Source: Cubamyces lactineus
Lineage: Eukaryota; Basidiomycota; Agaricomycetes; Polyporales; Polyporaceae
DNA length: 64,000 nt
Direction of reading: 5' to 3'
NCBI GenBank assembly: GCA_022376465.1
Contig: JACDTU010000001.1
Coordinates: forward strand, 2,294,001-2,358,000
Both the position numbers and the translations under genes were made by a program. Of this stretch, positions 55,351 through 64,000 are shown piece after piece; the first letter of the stretch is position 1; each line of letters begins with the position of its first letter. The notes beneath the pieces were generated by a model. It was not told where the DNA came from and searched no databases. It saw nothing but the letters and a program-made list of their open reading frames with translations.

Positions 55351-55576
55351 GTCCCAGTGAGATGACGAGGAACGAAGGAATGAAGTGTGTCGGTGTGTCG
55401 TAGGAACAACTTACGCACGTAATAGCAGGATTGTCAGTCAGCTGCCTGACAGGTATGGCGCGAGCGGGTGTCCATAGTCGACCTACGCCATAGATTACTA
55501 CGCGTGTAACTGAGATATCAACCGCTACAGAACCCCATTCCGTCCCAACGACCCCTCAAGTGCCCCATAACCGCGC

Positions 55577-55936
55577 TCACTCGCAGTTGCAGAAGCCGAC
55601 GTCGAGGCGCGCCGAGTTGCCGTTGAAGTCGAAGTTGTACACCCCGCCGTCCTTCGAGCCGTAGCATTGATCGATGATCTGCTCGAACCCGTCCCAGCAC
55701 TCCTGTTGAGTGGCAAACTGGCCATCGAGCGTGACGTGCGCCCAGCCCCAGCTGATCGAGTTGCTGTGGTTCCAGTCGTCGGACCCGCAGAATTGTTGGC
55801 GGGCGGCGAAGATGCTGGACTTGGACTCGCAGTTGGGGCAGCCGGATTGGCTGTAGCAGGAGGCGGCGAAGGCGGAGGGCGCGAAGGTCGCGATGGCGGC
55901 GGCGAGGGTGGCGAAGGTAGCGAGCTTGAACTGCAT
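55577..55936 (-). CDS. Small secreted eight-cysteine protein, copy h (SSP-h)
   Basis: 119 residues, intronless, start MQFKLATFATL at 55936. Signal peptide to SAFA; mature chain with CESKSSIFAARQQFCGSDDW, NHSNSISWGWAHVTLDGQF, all eight Cys, NGNSARLDVGFCNCE. Nearly the same as SSP-i in the mature part. The downstream gene end faces that of the protease, 226 bp away. A long upstream in-frame extension (to 56317) crosses the TATA box and promoter element and is not used. Confidence 0.88.
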   Translation of the reverse strand: MQFKLATFATLAAAIATFAPSAFAASCYSQSGCPNCESKSSIFAARQQFCGSDDWNHSNSISWGWAHVTLDGQFATQQECWDGFEQIIDQCYGSKDGGVYNFDFNGNSARLDVGFCNCE

Positions 55937-57763
55937 GGTAATCACTGGGGGGAGGGGGTCAGCATCGAAGAGGGGGGTGGGGAAATAGGGAGCGACGTAC
56001 AGATTGAGAAGTGGGTTGTTGAAAAGGAGCTGTGAGGCTGGGTTGCTGCTGAATGCTCGAGGTGTGTAGACTGGATGTCTGAGGAGAGTCCTCGACCTCG
56101 CCGTCCTTTTATCCTCGTCCCGAGCGTCCCGTCGTCCCTGAAGCGCACTGGAAACATGGCCGCCCCATCGTCGTGCACACAGGCAAAAATGCACATGCCA
56201 AGGCCGACGCACCGACGACGCCGGGGCGGCGGGTGCCTCGGTGGTATGCGAGCTCCCGTTGGCTTTGGGACGCGTGAGGTTCAGTACGTGTAGTACAGCA
56301 TGCCGCGGGCCGTGCACCTACAAACAGGTGTTAGGATTGTTTGGCGACGGACGTACAATCTACAAAAAGATCCGCTTACGCTTACGGCGTCCTTGTACCC
56401 GTCCAAGTCATGGGCCGCGAATGCGCATAGGGTCGGGTATGATATGCGCCATACAATAGTCGTGGGGTGGTAGCCGTCACATCGTGTTTGAACCGCACCC
56501 TTACATGGGGTCTCTCACAGCCTGGAGTTAGGATGCCGTGAAGGTACTGTGACCGTTATACAATCGTTTGAGCGCACCTGGGCCGCTTCACGATGTCTGA
56601 GAGGCACTCACATGAGTCCTGCCGGCATCGCTTGCGAGCGGGTTGTGTCGAGTACTCGGTGGTGGGGCAGGTAACGGACACCGAACCATTGATTCGGATA
56701 GGGTAGAGCGTGCACTGGCGTTCATGGATGCCGTGTGCATATCAGCATCCTCCATGCGCAGCAGCCGGCAGCAGACTCTGAATTGCAGAGCCAATTGATC
56801 AAGATCAGTCGTTGGAACTGAACGCTACTGCCTGCCCCACTCGTGAATAAATTCCGAGTCCGACGGGTCGGCGTATGTACTGCAAGAATGACGTGGGTGG
56901 AGGCGATCCGGACGGTGCGGGGACAGAGGACGATTCAGACTCAGCGCGTCGGGCTTGGGCCGAAGGCGGGATTATGGCACGTCTTCGCGCGGGCGGTTCG
57001 GATGATGACTGGCCTTGTGGCCGTGCGCGTATTACTATGCGAGGGTAAGGCCGTTCCTCTGAGGCGTCAGCGAGTCGCTTCTTGCATGTGGAGTGGCGAG
57101 AATGCTTCATTGGAGAGGACTCTCCCGAGGACGACGTCTGGTGTCTGAATCGACAGGCCGGGCACTGCAGCGTTTCGTCAGATGTGACTGTACACGGATG
57201 GTACCCGTGCCAGCCCACTGATGTCTTTGACGGACTCATGCCAATCCTTCGTTCTTCGCCAAGGCGGGACCAGGCCGACGCATTTTCAGATGGCTACGAA
57301 GGCTCAACGTTCAACGGCTAGCCTGATGTGCATGTCCAGCGACCACTTAGAGCCCGCCGGTAAGCATGAGCATCATTCTCAAACATATGGACAAGGCTGC
57401 TAATCCAGTGGAGCTCAAGCTCGAGACCGAAGAAATGCTGGCCAAATCAGCGACAACTGTGGCCTGGGACGGGACTCGCAGCCTGTGGCTGTGCCCGGGG
57501 GCGCATCCCATCATGGCAATTCAGTACGTTCGACATTTGTCACACCGAGGTCGGGGTATGCTGCTTCGTATCCGCAAGCGTCAACTTCTCCCGATCAATA
57601 CTGGTGCATAATAGCAGACACATCCGGCATTTGGAAGAACATGGCCAAGTGACAGACATTGACAGATACCAGTCAAACGACAGCTCAAACTACATCCATA
57701 CCGACACCTGTTGAACCCCCTCCCAAAGCCGTATCCCCGTACAATTGATCCCTACCAGCCCGC
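55937..57763. other. Intergenic region between SSP-h and SSP-i
   Basis: SSP-h promoter (TATA 56105-56112). A plus-strand stretch near 56900-57045 has the Gly/Asp-rich composition of transposon gag-like or transposase fragments (GGGDPDGAGTEDDSDSARR), ending after about 50 codons; it may be a decayed mobile-element remnant. No intact gene. Confidence 0.4.
56066..56079 (-). promoter_or_regulatory. SSP promoter element of copy h (GACATCCAGTCTAC)
   Basis: Lies 33 bp after ATAAAAGG (56105-56112) on the minus strand. Confidence 0.62.
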
Positions 57764-58123
57764 TCACTCGCAGTTGCAGAAGCCGACGTCGAGGCGCGCC
57801 GAGTTGCCGTTGAAGTCGAAGTTGTAGATACCGCCGTCCTTCGACCCGTAGCACTGGTCGATGATCTGCTCGAATCCATCCCAGCACTCCTGTTGAGTCG
57901 CGAACTGGCCATCGAGCGTGACGTGTGCCCAGCCCCAGCTGATTGAGTTGCTGTGGTTCCAGTCATCGGACCCGCAGAATTGTTGGCGAGCAGCGAAAAC
58001 GCTGGACTTGGACTCGCAGTTAGGGCAGCCAGACTGGCTGTAGCAGGAGGCGGCGAGCGCGGAGGGCGTAAAGGCCGTGATAGCGGCCGCGAGGGTGGCA
58101 AAGGTAGCGAGCTTGAACTGCAT
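57764..58123 (-). CDS. Small secreted eight-cysteine protein, copy i (SSP-i)
   Basis: 119 residues, intronless, start MQFKLATFATL at 58123. Signal peptide with AAAITAFTPSALA; mature chain of the CESKSSVFAARQQFC subtype, NHSNSISWGWAHVTLDGQF, all eight Cys and the FCNCE end. Same strand and about 2.2 kb upstream of SSP-h, probably a tandem duplicate of it. Confidence 0.88.
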   Translation of the reverse strand: MQFKLATFATLAAAITAFTPSALAASCYSQSGCPNCESKSSVFAARQQFCGSDDWNHSNSISWGWAHVTLDGQFATQQECWDGFEQIIDQCYGSKDGGIYNFDFNGNSARLDVGFCNCE

Positions 58124-60543
58124 AGTGATTGCTATGAATAAATGTGCATCAGCTTCATATACGATAGGCACGGTTGTGAGGAGGGCGTACGAATGGAGAA
58201 TTGGGTTATTGAGCTGAGAGGTTGTTTCGCAGTAGTACTCGGGGTGTAGACTGGATGTCTGAGGAGAGAGTCTGACCTGTTCGACCTGAAAAACCCGAAT
58301 CTGAGCGTTTACTTCTGTACGTATGAGAGAAAGCGTGTGCGTGTGCTGACACTTCAAATGCATGTCTACCGCCTAACGCACGCTGCGCTGTAGTCGTGAC
58401 GGCAGCACGAGTGACAAGACGTGGCCGAGATGGCAAAACTCCCCACCGATACCGCCGGCGCGGAGTGTATGAAGCATCCCGCAGGTAGTAGGTCGAGTCG
58501 AGCATGTCTCAGGCACTCCGACCATCTGACCAAGCCAAGTCACTGGCACTTATGCGGCGCACCCTGCTGGCTTCGGCCGACGGGAGTGCTGGCAGTGGCC
58601 CGGCAGGCGAGCAGTTACTCTAATGTGTCCGCTTCGCGACGTTTGGTCTCTTACCGAGGTGGATTGCGTACGAAATGGGCATTGAGTCCTTCGCAGTTAC
58701 GCGACGGGTAGCCATATTGCCCGAAGTGTATGCATGGGCGCATCAGCGCGATGAAGTGGAGCTTGCAGTGCAATGCAGTAAGACAGTGATAGCCTTTGCT
58801 GTGACCCGGGATGACACGCCGGGAGATCGGTGTACGAGCTTCATTTGGTACCACCGACGACGGAATTTGAGAGATTGAGGGTACGTAGTGCCGCGAATTG
58901 CGATGGACGTGTTTCCGACCCGAGCGGGGTCGCAGGCGAGATATCGATAAGTTCCCCGGCCGATTGAGAGGTGACGCTTTCCTCTGTAATAAGCTATGTC
59001 AGCTTAGCAGCACTTACAGTATCAGACTCAATAGTACATACTACAAGTCAAGAGGATGATCGTGGCTCATCGAGAGCCGAGATGCAGTACTAACGGGATT
59101 CACTGACCACGTGGGCTGGTGTCAAAGTGAGGGTGACCAGAAAGGCAACTCACTCTCAGGCGCTTCAGAAACCTACTTCGCCAAAGCGGCCAACACGGTG
59201 GTTTCTCAACATTAGACCCTCTCTGTGCATATGGAAACTAACAGTTGAACTACTATCCTCTAACAGCGTCTATCTCATGCTACTCGAGACTCTAAATACG
59301 CAGCTGATACTCCCGGACAGTACTCCAAGTGTCCTATTGGTCCGATGCTAGGACCTTGGAGCAAAGACGTGGCTCCCGACGAGGTTGTCGCATGACCAAT
59401 CTGCGACCAAGTCGCGAACACTCCGGGCCTTCTCGATACTCTGCCAAGAGTGAGTGCCTGTATGCTTGGATGCATTCCGCGACGTGGGCGTCGGTTGATT
59501 GTATCTGAGGTGCGTGACTCAGATTGAACGTTCCAGGCACGGTCAGGTCTACCCGCTCCCATCCCAGATTGTACATTCTGGATGGAAGTATAGTCGCCGT
59601 GATTGATGGATAGAATACGTGGTACGCTGTTTTGCTATATGTTATCTGTCGTTTGACATAGGAACAACCCTTCATACCTTCCTCCGCGGTCAGAACCTCG
59701 GAGTGACTGCATTCGTGCCTTGCTACACCGGAGGAACCCAGGGTGATATTGTCTTCACTCCATTCGTCGCCTTTTGTCTCCTTAAATGCTGCAGGTCTCT
59801 CATAAAGCGTTGAGCAGATCATACTAGGGCGCTTCGTGCCACCGCCGCTGCAAACCATATCATCTGGACGGGATGCCGTATCCAATCCGACAGCTCTTCG
59901 AGAGCACAAGATATCATGTTTTTTTGTTCAAGCCAGCAAAGACAAGTCAATCGGCATGTGAACTCTCTTGTTTCCTGGGCACATTTCAAAGGAATGCACT
60001 GATTGCAGCTCGCGGTTTGTATGCTGATTGCTGCATAGTCACAGTCCAGCTTACGTAGCGATCGTTCTAGACGACCCCCTCCTCATGTTCCTGAGCCGCT
60101 CTGGTGCAGTCACGGTCAGTGTGGGTTGACAGTTGGAAGATTGCTCGGGGCAAACTATACGCTGCAGAAGGTGAGCTATTTCATATAGCGGCCACTCATC
60201 TGTGAAGCCTATGCGTACTCATGATGGCTCCGGCCCGTACCGATTCCGCACTGCTGGTGCCGCTCAGGAAATACTGCCTGAACACTATGTTTTTTGTGAA
60301 CACCATATGAAATGGCACAAGACTCGAGTCGTATCTCAAGGTTACGGATTCTCAGATATCTGAGAAGTCTAGCCACGCCCGGGCCTCCTCCGCAGTTGCG
60401 CGAAGCTATAAAAGACGGATGAAAGCAACAAGTTATCGTCAGCATCCACCGCTCTCAATTTCTGCACTCTCCATATCGTATGTGAGTTGTACTAGATGCG
60501 CATAACCACACAACCAACCTTTGGCTATGTCCTTCTAGCCACC
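58124..60543. other. Intergenic region between SSP-i and SSP-j
   Basis: 2.4 kb between two divergent family members. Left: SSP-i promoter, where the expected TATA position shows only a weak TTTTTCAGG (58286-58295). Right: TATAAAAG at 60407-60414 for SSP-j. Between them only short ORFs without family motifs. Confidence 0.4.
58246..58259 (-). promoter_or_regulatory. SSP promoter element of copy i (GACATCCAGTCTAC)
   Basis: The canonical form, kept although the TATA box at the expected upstream distance is degenerate. Confidence 0.58.
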
Positions 60544-60894
60544 ATGCAGTTCAAGTTCGCTGTCGTCGCCGCTGCCCTCGCCGCATTCGCGCCCTCCGCC
60601 TTCGCCGCCTCCTGCTACTCTGCCTCGGGCTGCAAGACCTGCGAGTCCGAAACCAGCATGTACGACGCTCGCCAGGCCTTCTGCGGCAGCAGCGACTGGC
60701 AGGGCACCTCATTCATGGCGTGGGGCGACGCCCAGGTCAACCTCGAGGGATCGTTCTACTCGCAGCAGGAGTGCTTCGACGGGTTTGCGAACATCATCTC
60801 GCAGTGCTACGGTCATAAGGATGGAGGGATCTACACATACAACTACGGTGGGCACGATGCGCGCCTCGACGTCGACTTCTGCGACTGCGAGTGA
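60544..60894 (+). CDS. Small secreted eight-cysteine protein, copy j (SSP-j)
   Basis: 116 residues, start MQFKFAVVAAAL at 60544 (an in-frame ATG at 60496 would precede the signal peptide by 16 residues). The signal peptide is three residues shorter than usual. The mature chain SCYSASGCKTCESETSMYDARQ keeps all eight Cys, DWQGTSFMAWGDAQVNLEGSF, CYGHKDGGIYTYNYGGHDARLDVDFCDCE. It is intermediate between the main groups and the divergent SSP-f. TATAAAAG lies at 60407-60414; at the element position only a loose match (AGCATCCACCGCTC, about 60441) is present. Confidence 0.86.
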   Translation: MQFKFAVVAAALAAFAPSAFAASCYSASGCKTCESETSMYDARQAFCGSSDWQGTSFMAWGDAQVNLEGSFYSQQECFDGFANIISQCYGHKDGGIYTYNYGGHDARLDVDFCDCE

Positions 60895-61429
60895 AGGCGT
60901 TCATGAGGTCAGAAGCAATTGGGCCAGTGCGGCGAGGGGAGGAATGTACTACACCTAGGGCTATCTATCGGTCGCATTGTTTGTATTCGAGCGGGTATTC
61001 AACTATTCGTGAACCTTGGCCATACTACCTATGACTTGAGGAATGATCAACAGGACACCGACGTCGGGTTGAGATCGTTCAAGCGCACGACACGGTTGGC
61101 GTTCACTGTAGGTAGGATCCGAAATTGTCCCTCAGTGTGGCTGCGGAAGGGGGATGTTCCGAGGATGGAAAGCCTCTATGTATGCGCCAGCACCCATGAG
61201 AATGGGCGCTGTGATACGGCTGTATACCATCTGGTGAGTTCGGCGAATGTTAAAGCATGGCGTCGGTTATACTCATCAGAGCGCACATATTCGCTCAGAG
61301 CACCTCAGTATGGACTTGTACGCTTGAGGAAACGTTCATAATACACGAAGAGGAGGTGCTTCATTGATGGGAGTCGATTATCACTAGACGCTGTGCCTAT
61401 TCCACCTCCTGCTACTGATCCCTACCCGC
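60895..61429. other. Intergenic region between convergent SSP-j and SSP-k
   Basis: A 535-bp stretch. Nothing recognised; one 140-codon plus-strand ORF shows no motif. Confidence 0.4.
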
Positions 61430-61789
61430 CTACTCGCAGTTGCAGAAGCCGACGTCGAGACGCGCCGACTTCCCGTTGAAGTTGAAGTTGTACACTCCGC
61501 CATCCTTCGAGCCATAGCACTGGTCGATGATCTGCTCGAATCCGTCCCAGCACTCCTGTTGAGTAGCGAACTCGCCGTCGAGAGTGACGTGTGCCCAGCC
61601 CCAGCTAAGGGACGAGCTGTGCGACCAATCGTCGGACCCGCAGAATTGCTGGCGGGCCGAGAAGACACTGGACTTGGACTCGCAGTTGGGGCAGCCGGAT
61701 TGGCTAAAGCACGAGGCGGCAAGCGCGGAAGGCGCGAAGGTCGCAACGGCGGCGGTGAGGGTGGCAAAGGTGGCGAACTTGAACTGCAT
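61430..61789 (-). CDS. Small secreted eight-cysteine protein, copy k (SSP-k)
   Basis: 119 residues, intronless, start MQFKFATFATL at 61789. Signal peptide with LTAAVATFAPSALA; mature chain SCFSQSGCPNCESKSSVFSARQQFCG (Phe replaces the usual Tyr after Cys1), SLSWGWAHVTLDGEF, NFNFNGKSARLDVGFCNCE. All eight Cys present. Its upstream DNA on the minus strand is an inverted relative of units 1 to 3. Confidence 0.88.
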   Translation of the reverse strand: MQFKFATFATLTAAVATFAPSALAASCFSQSGCPNCESKSSVFSARQQFCGSDDWSHSSSLSWGWAHVTLDGEFATQQECWDGFEQIIDQCYGSKDGGVYNFNFNGKSARLDVGFCNCE

Positions 61790-64000
61790 CGTAAAAGCTA
61801 TGAGAAACTGTCAGCGCTCGGCGCCGGAAAGGAGAATTTAGACGGATAGCGACATACCGACGAGAGACCTTTGGCGAGGTTGATGCGAGTTGTGCTAGTT
61901 GGGGGAACTTGTAGACTGGATGTCTGTCGAGAAAGCTCTTGCTCGGTCACCTTTTAACTGATCCCGAGCGTCCTTCTGAAGTTTACAGCGCACCTCAGAG
62001 CATTGCGCTGCGCCTCGCAGCTGGTGAGCCGAATCTACAAACAGTACCCAAAGGCGTACCTCTGCTCTGCCCTCGCTAGCGTCGCCGTGGAGGTGCGCGT
62101 TTCAAACGCCTACACCAACGGCGCTGTGTAAAACACATCAACGGGATTTCGAGAATGGCTGCGGCCGAGCTTCCTGCCAAGCTCATCCTATGAACTCACT
62201 GCTGCATTCTCTATGCGTCTTTGGCCCTGGTTGTCTTCCCCCGACGCGAGTGGTAGGCATCAGTATACCCTGTTAGGGAGGTCTAAGCGCTCTCTCGAAT
62301 TTCACCTCGATGCGGGGCACAGGCGCATCACAACATGGATGTGAACATCCCGCGGCGTGAGTCCACAGCTGGTTGACACGTTTCCAGCGGTGTACGTTCC
62401 TCCGCTCGGGCATTCGAGGTGTGAGTAAGGCACTATTGCCCCTGCGGAGCGCTCGGCCTCCGGTATGCAACTCATGACCATTCGGAGATGTAGCTTCATG
62501 ACTTTCCAACTTCGACTCACAATTGCGGAGAACCAGCCATCTCTAATACAGCGACGACTTCGGCGAACGCTCGAGCATGGGCGGGAACAGCGTCTATGAG
62601 TGTCGAAGCCGCGGGCCAGGGATGAGTAAGAGGCTTGTCGGGCTGATCTGTGAGCGCATTATCTGTGAAATAGATTGACAATGCGCATTCATGGGATCTT
62701 GGGGTCGACAGTGAGGAAACATACCTACTATGCAGAGTCAGTGTAATGCACTTCGAAGGTATTCGTGATGTCGATGGGAAAGCCTGCTCATAGTGGTCTC
62801 AGTCGCAGTCGCCGACACGACTCGGACTACATGCCTACATGCTGTTCCATGCATGAATGGACCTGTCACGTTAGTAGGTCCACACTATCTCGAAGAAGTA
62901 GGATAGTCTCACGAAAACATGCGGACTCGGCATTGGCACATCCCGGGAGCTGTTCGGAGTACGCCTCATAGCACCTGAACAAACCGAACCGAACGCCATA
63001 CGTTCTTTAAGGCTTAGACAGCCTAACTGGTATGGAAGAGGGGGGAGGCTGCGCGAGGCGCACATGTTGTCGTAATCGAAGCCTGAGTCCGTGACTAAGG
63101 AGCGGAACTAGAGAACGACGGCTCCGTGGCGCTGGGCCACCGATTCCCCGAAGATTCAGTATGGGCGGTACGGGAGGCGTGAGCGCTGAACGATGGCAGT
63201 GCCATACACACTAGCCATCTTCGAGGCGCTCACACACTCAGTTCTCGCGTGCGGGCGTTCGGCTCAGCTTGGCAGTTGTGGAAGGCATTGAAGCAGAGAA
63301 GCCAGGACACTGTCAACGGATACAATGTAATTGCTAGAACTCCGACGCTGATGGGGCTCTCACTCACCAGCGCCAGGGTGACCCCGGATGGAGACACCTG
63401 TTTATACAACGCGGCATTGAGGGTACGCAGTATGCTCTACACTGTTCTGAATACAATGAAGCGGCCGTGGGATGGTGAGAGAAGATAATCCTCAACGCTT
63501 TGGGGTGAGAGATAGAGAGAAGCAAGGGCACTTACGTGGGCGGGGCTCGCGCGAGTGAAAGCTCCGGATGCCGCTTCGCCATTTCGCAAATTGAGCGTGT
63601 TGTCCCGGGTCGCGACAGGGAAGTAGTGGATAGATACATCGTTTGACGCTAGATGTCCGCGAGTGACATGTTCAATCGTCCTCGAAGCGTCCATGTGAGC
63701 AGGCCTCAATGGGTCTCGCAACCTCATTCTGCAGGTCATCCTAGACAATGCTGTATGAATGAATTGTTCAAAACGGAAGAACGCATGTTACTTCACCGTT
63801 CCCAGCTTAGCTGACTTCTACGTTGGTGCTTCGTATGCTGCAGCGTGAAAGGCGGCATTTGGTGCAATTGGTAAATCGCCTCCGAGGTCGGCGAGGGATT
63901 GTGGTCGACTCGGCAAGAGCAGCCGGCGGTACGAGCATCCGAGAACTTGACTGGAATCATCGACGAGCAGTCCTCGGCACGCTGACTGTCAAGCCAGATC
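61790..64000. other. SSP-k upstream region (inverted unit 4) and right end of window
   Basis: 62283-62425, read on the minus strand, matches the upstream blocks of SSP-b, SSP-c and SSP-e (CGAATGCCCGAGCGGAG, CTGGAAAC, CGCGGGATG, ATCGAGGTGAAATTCG). Beyond 62520 no gene or repeat was recognised. A minus-strand ORF at 63437-63748 has no motif. The final 250 bp hold only a partial tRNA-like A-box/B-box arrangement. Confidence 0.4.
61911..61924 (-). promoter_or_regulatory. SSP promoter element of copy k (GACATCCAGTCTAC)
   Basis: Lies 33 bp after TTAAAAGG (61950-61957) on the minus strand. Confidence 0.62.

Noticed and set aside
56805..57239. 144-codon minus-strand ORF with CPACRFRHQ
   Set aside because: Two Cys pairs are suggestive, but no full zinc-finger pattern follows and the rest is Ser/Arg/Pro-rich. 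The opposite strand has an equally open frame.
20002..61789. SSP family as hydrophobins or CFEM proteins (both also have eight Cys)
   Set aside because: Hydrophobins need two CC doublets; none occurs here. The CFEM spacing and its conserved Asp are also absent.
63853..63925. tRNA-like sequence with A-box TGGTGCAATTGG and a B-box-like GGTCGACTC
   Set aside because: The D stem can form, but the acceptor and anticodon stems do not pair and the B box lacks a T. Not a tRNA; a SINE head could not be shown.
1..64000. CRISPR arrays, bacterial operons, phage genes or rRNA genes
   Set aside because: No regularly spaced repeats with unique spacers and no such genes. The window is eukaryotic nuclear DNA with spliceosomal introns.

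Overview
This is nuclear DNA of a filamentous basidiomycete, most likely a wood- or litter-associated Agaricomycete near the Polyporales. The evidence is dense short introns with GT-AG and occasional GC-AG borders, an A1 aspartic protease of the polyporopepsin type, a Plavaka-type transposon carrying a DUF6698 gene, a GT48 glucan synthase, and intron-containing tRNA genes.

Layout. 1-2.4 kb: 5' part of mitochondrial ribosomal protein bL28 (minus), then mitochondrial NADP-isocitrate dehydrogenase (plus). 2.9-7.2 kb: a Zn2Cys6 transcription factor (minus). 7.56-7.85 kb: three intron-bearing tRNA genes with 7-nt spacers and one shared T5 terminator. 8.0-9.0 kb: a small two-TM protein whose C-terminal module recurs in a DUF7025 protein at 15.0-17.4 kb. 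9.5-11.5 kb: GWT1, GPI-inositol acyltransferase. 12.0-14.2 kb: APC-family amino acid/GABA permease. 17.8-19.3 kb: F-box protein. 20-62 kb: eleven dispersed, intronless copies of one family of small secreted eight-cysteine proteins (called SSP-a to SSP-k here). Between them lie a thaumatin-like protein gene split by an 8.34-kb transposon (31.1-41.1 kb), the 1,3-beta-glucan synthase FKS1 (44.1-50.1 kb), a BTB/POZ protein (51.1-52.3 kb) and an aspartic protease (53.4-55.4 kb).

How the parts relate. The ends of the window are housekeeping-like and intron-rich. The 20-62 kb part is accessory: a secreted-protein family with a shared core promoter (TATA box, then an AGACATCCAGTCTAC-like element 32-34 bp downstream), copied upstream blocks, and a cell-wall/secretome theme (GWT1 for GPI anchors, FKS1 for glucan, a GPI-type thaumatin-like protein, a secreted protease).

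Main discoveries: (1) the SSP cluster and its common promoter element; (2) exact disruption of the thaumatin-like gene by a Plavaka element with readable termini; (3) a DUF7025 domain that has lost its AAA+ ATPase and ends in a membrane hairpin shared with a neighbouring paralogue; (4) a probably tricistronic tRNA unit; (5) a 7-nt microexon. Exon borders were read by eye from splice signals and protein conservation. No alignment or RNA evidence was available.
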